DNA of 64,000 nt from Liolophura sinensis (taxonomy: Eukaryota > Mollusca > Polyplacophora > Chitonida > Chitonidae), in contig NC_088300.1 in NCBI RefSeq assembly GCF_032854445.1, forward strand, positions 24,843,608 through 24,907,607, read 5' to 3'. Shown one piece after another: positions 37,201 to 47,400 of the stretch; positions within the stretch are counted from its first letter, which is position 1; every line of letters begins with the position of its first letter. The translations under genes were made by a program, and so were the position numbers. Under the pieces are notes generated by a model, which was not told where the DNA came from, did no database searches, and was given only the letters and a program-made list of their open reading frames with translations.

Positions 37201-38084
37201 GAAACAAGTGAGTGAGGGTGGGGGTGATTGCAGGATGAGTAGTATAGGGAGGGGGTGACTTGTAGGTACCTGTAAGTGTCTCCAGACTGATGAGCCACAT
37301 GTTCAGGCAGGTCTGGTGGAGTGAAGACCAGGAGAAGGCCTGGATGAATGGGTCCAGTAGGAGACAGGTGAGTAGGGGTGGGGGTGAGGATGATGGCAGG
37401 ATGAGTAGAAGTGGGGGGGGGGGGGGGGGGGGTGACAGTAGGTACCTGTAAGTGACTCCAGACTGATGAGCCACATGTTCAAGTAGGGCTGGTGGAGTGA
37501 AGACAAGGAGAAGGCCTGGATGAATGGGTCCAGGAGGAGACAGGTGAGTTGGGGGTGGGGGTGATGGCAAGATGGGAAGTAAAGGGAGGACAAAGAGAAG
37601 AACTGTATGAAGGAGTCCAGCATGTGTAGGAGACAAGTGAGTGTTGGGGGGGAGGCGGGGAGCTGAGGTATTGAGGGAAACATGTGGGTTTGCAGGGTGG
37701 CGATGGGAGTGACTGGTACTAGTTCTTACTAATCACAATTATGTAGATAAAAGGAATAGGGGCTAGGAGTCCAAATGTATTTCAAACCTTTGCATGAGTG
37801 TCATTTACATGTTACAGTATATACCGTAAAGCTCTCTACCTGGTTCTTTTTCACTCTCCAAATGACAGCTTGATGTTTCCTATATTTCCAAGCTTCTATT
37901 TGCACAGGTTATGGAGGCGTTTTCAAAAGCAGAGAAGAGGAAGAAGCCTAACCCTGATTTGTTGTTCACTGATGTTTACGACACAATACCTGCGCAATTA
38001 AAGAAGCAACACCAAGAAATGAGAGAGCATGTGAACTTGTACAAAGAGCATTATCCTCTGAACAATCATGAGAGTATGTCTTAA
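28273..38084 (+). CDS. BCKDHA: 2-oxoisovalerate dehydrogenase E1 alpha subunit, mitochondrial, complete
   Basis: Exons: 28273-28359, 31355-31546, 32098-32293, 32609-32770, 33077-33221, 34234-34295, 35199-35340, 36879-37050, 37908-38084 (stop TAA). The 444-residue product is nearly the length of the human protein. With E1 beta it forms the thiamine-diphosphate decarboxylase of the branched-chain 2-oxoacid dehydrogenase complex in the mitochondrial matrix (Leu, Ile, Val breakdown). Exon 1 is Arg/Cys-rich and lacks acidic residues ([17 protein letters not shown]), fitting a targeting peptide. Seen: [18 protein letters not shown]; the ThDP motif [11 protein letters not shown] (from residue 234) ending at CRNNGYAIS (NN at 263-264); [12 protein letters not shown]; the regulatory phosphorylation loop [15 protein letters not shown] with the kinase-target Ser at about 334; and C-terminal [13 protein letters not shown]. 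All key residues are present. Intron 8 contains duplicated copies of exon 8's end. Confidence 0.97.
28646..28740 (-). repeat. Repeat C, copy 2 (inverted)
   Basis: The reverse complement carries the same ordered blocks as the other copies: GGACCTACC, TTTTTTAATTCAACAACTG, AACGTTGAGGC, AGACCTCAACG. It begins and ends with inverted CAACGTT/AACGTTG motifs, so it may fold. Confidence 0.6.
29373..29475 (+). repeat. Repeat C, copy 3
   Basis: Contains GGAATTGACCTACCAGG, GAATTCAACAATTAAAC, GTCAGAAATTGTTGAAAATA and GACCTCAACATTT, matching copies 1 and 2. Confidence 0.6.
30863..30971 (-). mobile_element. MITE family M1, internally deleted copy
   Basis: Ends TATCCTAAATGAC and GTCATTTAGGATA are inverted repeats of each other. 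The interior (TTTAAAAATGCTCTTTTGGGG) matches only one side of the longer copy at 15978-16196, so about half the element is missing. Confidence 0.6.
31894..32076 (+). mobile_element. SINE family B copy ending next to the BCKDHA exon 3 acceptor
   Basis: Head GGGCCTCC, then GTGGCACAGTGGCTCAG, GGTCGCTGTGAGTTCATGC, CTGTGGATGGTTGTGGG and a tail CAAATCAAAGAGATAAATAA. A block of about 60 bp near the 3' end is deleted relative to the copy at 35546-35812. The tail ends about 20 bp before the exon at 32098. Confidence 0.75.
35378..35985 (+). mobile_element. tRNA-derived SINE interrupted by a second SINE
   Basis: The outer element starts CAGTGGCCTAATGGTTAGAGC (a tRNA-like A box), continues with GGTCGGGTTGTACCAAGGAC and resumes after the inner insertion at about 35822 with GACTGGGTGGGGTGTCATG. 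It ends GACTGAAAAATTGTCAAGTA then ACATTAAACTCATC, a tail like that of SINE family A. The inner insertion occupies 35546-35812. Confidence 0.7.
35546..35812 (+). mobile_element. SINE family B, full-length copy, nested
   Basis: tRNA-like head GGCCTCCGTGGCTCAGTCG, then CAATGCGGTCGCTGTGAG, GTGGATGGTCGTGGG, CGCCGTCGTATAAGTGAAA and a 3' (AAAT)n tail. The flanks both read TAATGTAATG, a target duplication, though the target is itself a short GTAAT-type repeat. It is inserted in the outer SINE of 35378-35985. Confidence 0.85.
36211..36318. repeat. 27-bp tandem repeat, four copies
   Basis: CTGCATGCTGTTGGCTTAGA recurs at 36211, 36238, 36265 and 36292 with a 27-bp period. Because 27 is a multiple of three, it makes a spurious repeating reading frame on the minus strand. 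Confidence 0.95.
37051..37660 (+). repeat. Tandem array copying the BCKDHA exon 8 3' end plus donor site
   Basis: The last about 85 bp of exon 8 and about 70 bp of following intron recur in tandem. The shared CTCCAG landmark sits at 36966 (true exon), 37123, 37280 and 37456, and a shorter partial copy ends near 37640. Each copy keeps CATGTTCA, GGTGGAGTGAAGAC, GAGAAGGCCTGG and a GTGAGT donor at its end (37208, 37366, 37543, 37637). The spacing is 157, 157 and 176 bp. The longest copies keep exon-like codons in phase with themselves, but joining one after exon 8 would shift the frame. A poly-G run lies in the third unit. Confidence 0.93.
37411..37432. repeat. Poly-G run
   Basis: About 21 consecutive G residues inside the intron 8 array, replacing the GGGAGGGGGTGAC segment of the other units. 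Prone to length error in sequencing and capable of forming G-quadruplex structure. Confidence 0.85.
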
Positions 38085-38427
38085 TGGGAGCTGATCTACA
38101 GTGTCCAGTGTACAGTAGACGTGTATTTATGAGCCCGTGAGATTGTGTATGTTGACATACTTCAGCTGGCAAGTCTTTGTAGACAAAATGCTGTGTACAT
38201 ACCTACAACTAAAATGTGCATACATGTTTTATGTTTGAGAAAGTGATCTTATAGTCTCATTGAATGAGATAACATGTATGTATAAGTGACAGACATGTTC
38301 AAATACATGTGCTAGTCTTAATTCCACAGATAACCATATGGAGTAACACATGGAAATGCCACTCACATGGGGCTTCTGGAATCTTTCTTGCTTTCTTGGG
38401 TCCAGATCTCAATGTATTCCATCAGTA

Positions 38428-38713
38428 TTTTATTTGTTTACTTGATTGGTGTTTTATGCCGTACTCAAGAATATTTCACTTATACGACGGCGGCCAGCAT
38501 TATGGTGGGTGGAAACCGGGCACAGCCTGAGAAAAACCCACGACCTTCCGCAGGTTGCTGAAAGACCTTCCCACGTATGGCCGGAGAGGAAGCCAGCATG
38601 AGCTGGACTTCAACTCACAGCGACCACATTGGTGAGACTCCTGGGTCATTACAGGACTCCTGGGTCATTACATTAGTGCTAGCGCGCTAACCAACTGAGC
38701 CACGGAGGCCCCT
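38428..38713 (-). mobile_element. SINE family B, minus-strand copy with clear target duplication
   Basis: The reverse complement reads GGCCTCCGTGGCTCAGTTGG at the head and ends in CAATCAAGTAAACAAATAAA. The 13-bp TATTCCATCAGTA occurs on both sides (38415-38427, 38714-38726). A short internal duplication of GACTCCTGGGTCATTACA is present near the head. It sits within the probable BCKDHA 3' UTR. Confidence 0.92.
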
Positions 38714-38999
38714 TATTCCATCAGTAGAATGTGCCCATGTTAAATTATGTAGCACATCATTGTATTTGATTAACAACCCTATGTTCAGTCAGAATTTTTA
38801 AAAGCAAAAGAACTGATTTTTTGGTTTCGATCAGCTGAGGTGCTCACCGCAAGAATCCTAGAAAACATATGGTTTTCACATTTGAGGAGTGGTGATAGGA
38901 GAAAAAGCTAAGTGTGAATATTATTTGTACAAGCATATGGAAGGGAATTTTGAGTTTGACCTCTTTTTGTACCATCTGTTCATAATGTTAGGCATCAGT

Positions 39000-39275
39000 T
39001 TTTGGTTTCATTTACTAAAACAGGGACATCTGGAAAAGTTACACAAAATGTTATTTAGAGTAGACGAATGATGGAGAAAATTGAGAAGCCAAATGTTTAG
39101 GGAGTTCCTGAACCAAACATGTGCCATTTACGCCTCCAGAAGAAAGCAGGATAGGTGACCAGTAAATCATTGTCAGTGAAATTTGCCTAACATTTTTCAG
39201 AAGTAACATCATACAGTAGGACTCTCTTTGCCTTTACTGATGAAAGAGTTTGAAGTGGGAACTCCCCTGTTCAAA
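39000..39275 (+). repeat. Dispersed repeat D, third copy
   Basis: Diverged match to 20150-20510 over GTTACACAAAATGTTATTTA, GAGTAGAC, ATGGAGAAAATTGAG and AAGAGTTTGAAGTGGGAACT. No coding capacity. Confidence 0.5.
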
Positions 39276-40462
39276 CTACAATACAGTTTTGTTTCTGTAC
39301 TATAGTGCTATAGAGGAATTTGGCTAATGAGCAAGGAACAGTGTGCCCATTGGACATTCTGAAACGTGTTTGATTACATTACCTCACTCAGGGCATGTAT
39401 TTGATGGACAAAACTGTGTGTATTTGACACAGAAAGACTTTGATATGAGTACGTATTCCCTCGTATAATTATCCTTTTTTTCCCTTTGAATTGATGACCA
39501 TAAAAATGCATTATGTAAAACTTTTCATTTTAAGTGTTCTCTAATGATGTTAAGACATCATACTGACTTGCCAAACTACATGCACATGTAATAGAGAAAT
39601 ACAGGATGCATACGTACACTGACCAGCATTAAAATTGTGAATTGCTTGTACATTTACTGAAAAATGTACATTATTTCTGAAATTTGAGTCCGATGTTTAT
39701 TTACACGTACATGCATTAGACATGACATTACAGCAAATGAAAACTTGTATGTGCTAGATTTACATGCATGCTTTTGTTTGTATCTGTTTGACAAATTGTC
39801 AGTTTATAACAGAGCTCTGTTTAAAAGGGCATCCTCAACAATCAGGTCACACAAGAGATTACATATCAGGGGTTGTATCCCTTTATTATTAGTGGTTATG
39901 TGGAAAAACTGTATTGGTTGTGTCGTGTAAGTACACTTATGGTTAATTTTGTTCTTTTCCATATGGAAGAGATATAATACCATACATGTGTATAAATGTA
40001 TTAAGTAAGTTTTCAAGGAAAGTGGAATTCAGTAAAAACTTCAGAAAGGAAAAGTATGCATCTCTGGAAATATTTCCACTATTTTTCATTTTATAGGTTG
40101 GAAAGCATGGTGCTTTGGGTTTCATGGTGATGTTTTATTGGTCGGTAATGGTTCTCAGGACTTTCCCTTCTGGTATGTCTGGAAAATACTAGTAATGATA
40201 AGAAAATTTGGCATGAAATTTGCTCCAATTCTTTGAGAATTGATGTCCACCACTCTTTATGTGATTACAATTACTATGAAGCCTGGGTGGTACAGAATAT
40301 ATTTGTATAAACTGGACACGAGGACAATTTTGGATAAAAGAAAACCAACCATTCTGTAGATAATGTAACCATTTGTATTTTGAAGTTATTCCCTGTTATA
40401 TTGAGACTGAGAGGGGTGGCGTCTTTGCTGTGTTTTGTACAGAGATTTCATACGTTGTTGTA

Positions 40463-40468
40463 AATAAA
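40463..40468 (+). promoter_or_regulatory. Candidate polyadenylation signal, BCKDHA
   Basis: AATAAA 2.4 kb after the stop, followed by a GT-rich stretch (CATGTGTATGTGTATAAA). It is one plausible 3' end; earlier sites are possible. Confidence 0.3.
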
Positions 40469-40969
40469 AGCATAGTGCATGCACCATGTGTATGTGTATA
40501 AAATATAAGTGTGCAATTTTTGGTGTGACTGACTGTTTTCAACAGTTGTAATTAAATGGGTTATGTGTATCTCTCAAGATATAAATTGATTATTTCTGTA
40601 TTGATAGAGCTGACTTGTCCTTGTACCATAATCATTGCATCACAAGGATTTTGAAATATGTATAAAAGTTATTTCATTGGTGCAATTCAACAAACATGTA
40701 CTGGTGCCCAAGAACATGGTGATACAGCTTATGACTTCTGAGCATGTAATTTCGTCAAAGATGACTCTTGTTTTATATGTGCCAGTCCTGTCCGATTGCA
40801 AGCAAATCTGACTAAAGTATGATTTCTCCTTACATTAATTTCACCTCACATTAATTTCACCTCGGAATATTTCTGTTCATTGTGGGCTGTCGGGCTCACA
40901 GGCTCACAGGGGGAGGACGCCCCGAGTGCCTATAGAATATCAGACTACCCTTTATTGGCACTTGTACCT

Positions 40970-41165
40970 TCTGTACTGGACAAGCCACCTGGCTTACAAC
41001 CACATCTAAACCAGTACCATATGTACTGGACAAGCCCCCTGACTTACAACCACATCTGAGCCAGTACCATCTGTACTGCACAAGCCACCTGGCTTACAAC
41101 CACATCTGAGCCAGTACCATATGTACTGGACAAGCCACCTGGCTTACAACCACATCTGAACTAGC
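40970..41165. repeat. 50-bp tandem repeat, four copies
   Basis: TGTACTGGACAAGCCACCTG and its variants start at 40972, 41022, 41072 and 41122, followed by GGCTTACAACCACATCTGA. The unit is unrelated to the 50-bp repeat in the GALNT7-like intron. Confidence 0.95.
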
Positions 41166-41698
41166 AAAGATGTTCCAGCATTTTTAGTCAAGGCCTGTTG
41201 TAAAGACATTTTAATTCAGCCAGGCTTCATTTTGCTGCAGCTTAATACTGAGATGTTTTGTCAGCCACTTTGATAAGTTTGCCAGTGGTTGTGATTCTTG
41301 GGTTCTTATGTTAAAGCTGGCAGAGAGTTACTGTGGTGTGTTGTGGACAGAACTTTACATCACACACTTGCTGGTATTGGCAAACAACAATAAAATAGAA
41401 AACTTAGGTGTTTGGGGGGAACACATAATCTATGTGCATTTAGCAAGCATGAATATTGTCCTTTAAACACAGTAAATTAAATTTGCTGTGTGAGGTGAGT
41501 CATTACATTGACTCAGCACTGAGCACTTCACTATGGAAAGAGATGAGTATTCCACTGCAAACAAAAATAAAACCAGTTAGCATTGCTAGTATTTGATTAT
41601 TTAAAATGCATTTGGATGGAAAATGAAATAACTATAAAAATTGTTCTGCCCCCAAACCTACATGTACAGCATGTAACAAACACAACATAAAAAAACAG

Positions 41699-41727
41699 TT
41701 ATATATATACATATATATATATATATT
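41699..41727. repeat. (TA)n microsatellite
   Basis: About 14 TA units with one interruption (ATACAT). Confidence 0.9.
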
Positions 41728-41949
41728 ATGAACTTTGTTTGATTAAAAATGTCCAAATAAGTGAGTTATATATGTCCTCTAAAAGGAGTATATGATTGAA
41801 GTAGTCTGCTGTACCTGAAAAAACAGCCTTATTCATTATCCTTTGATCTTAGGATAATGATCACACAAGGACTTAACATTGACTGGACATGCTGGAGGCA
41901 GAGGACAATAGCTGTCTCCATCAAGGTGGCCAGATTACTGACTCACCTC

Positions 41950-42160
41950 TTGACATTAGTATACACTGGCTTGATCAGGTAGAGCGTCTGCTTCAGGGGT
42001 GATGGATCCAGGGCCAATCCTGGGTCGGGTCACATTTAAGACCTTAAAAGAAGATGTAATTTCCTCGCTTGACGTTCAGCATTAAGGGGATAGGGCAACG
42101 ACTGGTTAACCCTTCTAAGTATAAGTGCTCGGACAGGGCGGCTTACTTGCCTTACTTACT
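41950..42160 (+). mobile_element. SINE family A, truncated copy
   Basis: Contains AGGTAGAGCGTCTGC, CCAGGGCCAATCCTGGGTCG, GACCTTAAAAGAAG, CGACTGGTTAACCC and GGGCGGCTTACTTGCC. The tail found in the full copies is missing. Confidence 0.75.
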
Positions 42161-42899
42161 TACATAGCCCCTGGCTTACATATACATATGGATGAATTTT
42201 ACCCACAAAAATGGTAAACTTGCATTTTCTGGCCTTGTATAGTTGTAACACATACATAAGTCCTCAACAAACCAAAACGATAACATGTTAATGTTGTTCA
42301 CATCCCAAAAAGTCACACCTTGTGTACAATTTTCACACACCAAAAAATTTAAACCTGCATGTTTGGACTTGTACACAGAAGTCTTAAGTAAAACACAAAC
42401 AAAGATGACATGATTTATAAGAAAAATTACACATAAAAGTGGACTTTGTTTAAAAGTTTGAGACCCTGACATGAGAAGTACATGTAAGCGTGTATTAACG
42501 ATATAATCTGGATTACAACATAATACATTGTACTGGTAAATACTGTACATGCCGTGGGTAAAACTCCATACAATTTCATAATATCTGTCTTGTAGGATAC
42601 AATGTGTGCTTCTGAACCAAAAACAAAACATTAATGAAATAAGAGAAAAATTACATGAATTTCCCCCCAAAGATGAGAAGCTCTTTCAAAACCATACAAA
42701 TGAAGTAACCACCCTGATATCTTTTCAGCCAAGTTCACGTTTCATCAAGCATTAAAGACACTGAAGAATATGCATGTTAATGATACATGTATGTAACAAG
42801 TTAACACATCCAGTAAAAATAACTTCCTACAGATGTTTTCACACCAAGACTTCACAGATGTGAAGATTCTTGATAAAAAGTGTATCCTCTTTGCACATC

Positions 42900-43395
42900 A
42901 TGCATCTATCCTTGTTACCTGTATCTGCCCATGTTACCTGTATCTACCCTTGTTACCTGCATCTATCCTTTTTACCTGTATCTACCCTTGTTACCTGTAT
43001 CTATCCTTGTTACCTGTATCTGCCCATGTTACCTGTATCTGCCCATGTTACCTGTATCTATCATTATTACCTGTATCTACCCTTGTTACTTGTATCTATC
43101 CTTGTTACCTGTATCTGCCCATGTTACCTGTATCTGCCCTTGTTACCTGCATCTATCCTTTTTACCTGTATCTATCCTTGTTACCTGTATCTGCCCATGT
43201 TACCTGTATCTACCCATGTTACCTGTATCTATCATTATTACCTGTATCTACCCTTGTTACTTGTATCTATCCTTGTTACCTGTATCTATCTACCTGTATC
43301 TACCCATGTTACCTGTATCTATCCTTGTTACCTGTATCTGCCCATGTTACCTGTATCTGCCCATGTTACCTGTATCTAACCATGTTAACTGTATC
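42900..43395. repeat. 19-bp minisatellite, about 26 copies
   Basis: The unit is TTACCTGTATCTGCCCATG, with variants TACCCTTG, TATCCTTG and TATCATTA in the second half. Since 19 is not a multiple of three, each frame cycles through the unit every 57 bp, and because no frame of the unit has a stop, three long overlapping frames result. One irregular short unit is near 43281-43295. It lies in the APMAP 3'-flanking region. Confidence 0.95.
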
Positions 43396-44470
43396 TGCCA
43401 AGTCAGGATTCTTCGAGCAATGTACATGTAAAAGATAAAAACACTAATGATGGCTGCATGACTGTGGCCATCTTGAACTGAGCATACAGTATAATCCGCA
43501 TCTGTATTGCATGTATGTACAGCACCGCCTACCAGTACATATAACAAATGTTTCCAGTCCTTAACCACTTTTACATACCCACACACAGTCTTACAGCCTT
43601 ATCCTGTATAAATCATGTCCAGATGCATGTATGTAATTATATGTATAAAAATGTATTGATTGTATACAATATATTTCTCTCTTGTAACTGCCTTAGAAAC
43701 ATGTAAACACGCTTCGTAAACAACAGACTCATCGCCACATTATATTGTTTTACACACAACATCTGTTTAGATACAATACTTGTCAGGCTTGTTCGCAAGA
43801 ACCATCTGATGTTCCCCATGCATGTTTTCATGAGACAGGCTGCTCGTGAAGGAATAAATGAATGATTAGGGTTCTACTAATGCCAGAGAATGGCAGTATG
43901 TCAGCCATTTTGTGACTAGAAGACGTTAACAGCCAGTATTAAAGGCAGCTTGTGAATTAGTGTGAGCATCATATTATGTGCCACCCATCTGATAACTGGG
44001 AAACACCCACTATAGCTGAGCTGCTCTTGATTCAGTTAACAGAAGTAATGAGCTCATTTAACAAGGCTTTGAACCCTGGTCTTTAATGAACTTTAACACA
44101 TGTATTGAAAAATTTCTTCCTGCTCCTTATCAGTTTCACTTCAGTTTGACTACCCAGTACCTAGTTTATAAAAATTGGAGAGAATGTAAATCAATTGGCT
44201 GGCTACAGTTTTCCATTAAAAAAGAAAGACGAATCGGCAAGTTAGGTCTCGCACGAGTTCACACATATTTGCACGAAACAGGGTGGGGGGTGGGGGGTGG
44301 TCTCGCAATCTAAAGCAGGTGATTTTACAGTATTGGCTAGGTTGAATATACATGTACATCCCACAGTTGGGCCTGTCAGCTCAATGACGCCGTTAGCAGC
44401 TATCATACCGTAAAATCACCTCTCTTAGCTACGTTAGTTTGCAAGAGCCACCAATGTCACTAATCTGAAA

Positions 44471-47400
44471 CTATGACTTTTTTGTTTGCTGCGTCAAATA
44501 CACTTTGCCCATATAAGGTGAATAATATGAGCCTAGATATAGCACTCCGTCCTTGTCAGCCAAGTCACATGTACTTCCCACCTTCTCTCCTGTAGGGTCG
44601 TGTAAACTCCGTATGATTTTTCCAGACTGGTCAATCTCCAAAGCAAGGCCATACTTTGGCAACATCTTCATCATTACTTCCTGGGGGAGCTGAGAGAAAA
44701 TAAAATAAGAAACACAGTGCCAGTTTCAAATACAATCAAATCAAAATTATTAAACCTGTTGTACTTTTCCTTTAAAGACAATATCTTTCCAAGTAAAACT
44801 TCCTATACTGTAAAAGTGCCATATGCCATACTGACAGACCACACTTTTAACAATCTGTGATAACCACATGTTAACTCTTATGCCAACTGCTCACAGGGAT
44901 CATGGTAAGGTATGTGTGCATGCAGTTCATCAAATAGACATTATCAGAAAATAATAGCATCTGCTCCACAAAAAAACTCCACCTACTTTGCAGGATGACA
45001 AACAACAAAGCTTATACTTACTTCATATCACTGAATGACACCCACTTAGTCCCATTATACTTACACTGTTTCAATCAGCACCACCATACTTCATAAACAA
45101 TTAGCTATAACACTGGTGCAACAGCATTTCTGCACCTTTACATACATAAATGTTTTTCTAAACCTGGCATCCAAGACATATATCTAAGCCTCAATCTTTG
45201 TAAACATAATGTAAACATTCAAACAGTCAGTCTCATTGGCTAATAACACAGTATAAGAAATGCTGTAGGTACAGTGCCTAGAACTTAGAACCTTGCTCTT
45301 CATCAAGCCATGCTTAATTCACGGGTACCTTGGCCATTAGACTTCTCATCCAGGGATAAGGGGCAGTGAACTCCAACATGGAAAATCTGTCCCTTGATCT
45401 TACTGCTGCCAGTCCTACCCAGAACCCGCCAGAACTACTCTTCTGTATGTTGTCTGGAAATCCAGGTAGGTTATTGTTGACAATCTCCATGGCACCTTTG
45501 TTGGCACCTGACAGGTGATACCTATAGAATCACAACAACACTAATAAAAAGCCCGAAAATAGTCTGTGTATTACTTAATACCGCCATGAACAGGGTTGTT
45601 ACAGTCATGAACAAAACCACATTGTAATATTAAATTACTGAATAAATGTCCCATTCATGAACTGTCATCAAAAGCCATAAATTCCTAAAATTTGAACAAA
45701 GTCATAAACAAGTCTTGAATTTTCTATGAGCATCTGCATGTGGACATGTGCAGTATGTAGTGATGTTATTTAAATGACATATTCATTATGATATTGAAAT
45801 AAAGGTATCTGAATTACTGTTCAATTATGCAATACTGTTTGTCAGATTTTATTTTTGACTTGGTAGAACTCCTGTATTATTTTAAGATCTGGTTATGAAA
45901 AGTCATGAATTGGAGTCAAATTTGGTCATGAAAAGTCATGAATTGGAGTCAAATTTGGTCATGAAAAGTCATGAATTCTTGTTTTGAAAAATCTGTGGCA
46001 GCCCTGAAATATGCGAAAGCACTGAAATACCAAAAAGGATTATACATGTAAAAGATAACAAATCACCACTTTGACATCAACATTTCAAATAAAGTTTTCA
46101 TGAATATTAATGTATGCCATACATAAAATGCAACACTAATTACACATTTTAAACACACAGAAAAACAGCCGTGTGTCATAGCCCTCTTTCCAAACCTGAA
46201 ACCAGAAAAAGTAAAATTTTTGGATAATATTAAAAACATACAAAAGAAAATCTACACAAAATGATCAAGCAATTAAGAATTAACAAAAAAAGCATTTCAA
46301 AAAAAACACATTTCAGACAACTCACTTCCACAGCCTAGCCTTTGTTGTTTCTGCCATTATCAAGAAGTCTTCACCCCTGGAGAGTTCCAAACCATTAGGA
46401 AAACTCAGCCCTGAGGCAAGTACAGTTGTGGTGTTATGGACTGGGTCATACTGTATCAACCTGTTCAAAATAAGACATTCACTGAAAATCACATATAAAT
46501 ATAACATGCAATTTTTTATTTATTACAACCCGGCACAAAATATGTCTACGCTTTAAGACATGTTGGTGTTTACGCTTAGACATAACTAATAATCCAACAG
46601 AATCCATTGTGAAGATGTCACTCCACAAGGGGACATCACTCTGTCGTTATAATGTCATATCTGGAAATATATTTCATGAATACTACATTATAAATGCATG
46701 AGATACAGTATAATTTATTTGAAATTTCAGTAAATCATCGAATTGCTGTTATCATTATAAATAAAGTGTGGACTGATCATCAGTCCAAAAGTATGGTTTG
46801 ATTAAAACTTACATATGTGGGAGTAAGAACTCTATACAATATTAAAAAGAAAAAAAAAAGGTATACGAGACACACTGAGAGAGTTACTTCCCTTTCTATT
46901 GGACACTCAAAACCAAACTGACATGATTGATGTAGAACAGGAAGCAGACACTACTGGATACACATATTTTAAATGAAATGAATTAAAACTGCAAAACAGC
47001 AACTTAAAAAGCACAGCAATAGTCATTTTTTTCTAGGAACACCTAAGACAAAAAGGTTAGTTTATCCACAAAGTACCTGCCAGTCATATCTGCCTCTAAG
47101 ATACTGAATCTGAAATGCCTCCTATCCCATCTGGTACTAGAATGTGTGAAGTAAATCATGCCACTGCTGGCAATGACCACAGCATTGAACAGTTTGGCCA
47201 ATTCTCCATCAATGGGAGCTGTGTGTGGCCATAAAACATGGACATCTCCTGTGGCAACATTGACTTTGTGAAGGCCCAGATAAGCATCACAGACAATCAG
47301 GTAGCCATCATTGTCAAACCTCATCCCTAATGGCCGACCACATGTGGGCTCATTTTCAAAACCTCCTGAAACATAGATTAAGCATGCATTTTACTTAGCA

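Larger units (their letters stand above)
31547..37907 (+). other. BCKDHA introns 2-8
   Basis: Introns: 31547-32097, 32294-32608, 32771-33076, 33222-34233, 34296-35198, 35341-36878 and 37051-37907. Intron 5 ends with a SINE B tail fragment (about 34155-34195). Intron 6 has a tRNA-like SINE-type segment around 34375-34590 (GTGAGGTTGCGTGTTTGGG, ending in an A-rich tail). Introns 7 and 8 hold the nested SINE and the tandem arrays listed separately. Confidence 0.7.
38085..44470. other. Region between converging BCKDHA and APMAP 3' ends
   Basis: 6.4 kb without a recognised gene. It contains the BCKDHA 3' UTR (candidate AATAAA at 40463) and, from the other side, the APMAP 3' UTR. Listed separately: a SINE B copy, dispersed repeat D, a 50-bp repeat, an AT microsatellite, a SINE A remnant and a 19-bp minisatellite. 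No supported feature in 39276-40462 or 43400-44470. Confidence 0.7.

Noticed and set aside
37129-37207. Alternative coding exon of BCKDHA
   Set aside because: It has acceptor- and donor-like ends and exon-like codons, but its 79-nt length would shift the frame and reach a stop soon after the junction with exon 8.
36989-37683. Minus-strand reading frames of 77, 126 and 215 codons, Pro/Leu/His-rich
   Set aside because: They are antisense to the exon 8-derived repeat array in BCKDHA intron 8; the repeated peptide simply mirrors the DNA repeat.
42176-42670. Minus-strand 164-codon frame
   Set aside because: No recognisable domain, Cys/Phe/Tyr-rich composition typical of AT-rich non-coding DNA, and located in the APMAP 3' flank.
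42833-43438. Three overlapping plus-strand frames of 169-201 codons
   Set aside because: All arise from a 19-bp minisatellite without stops in any frame; no splice or family evidence for a gene.
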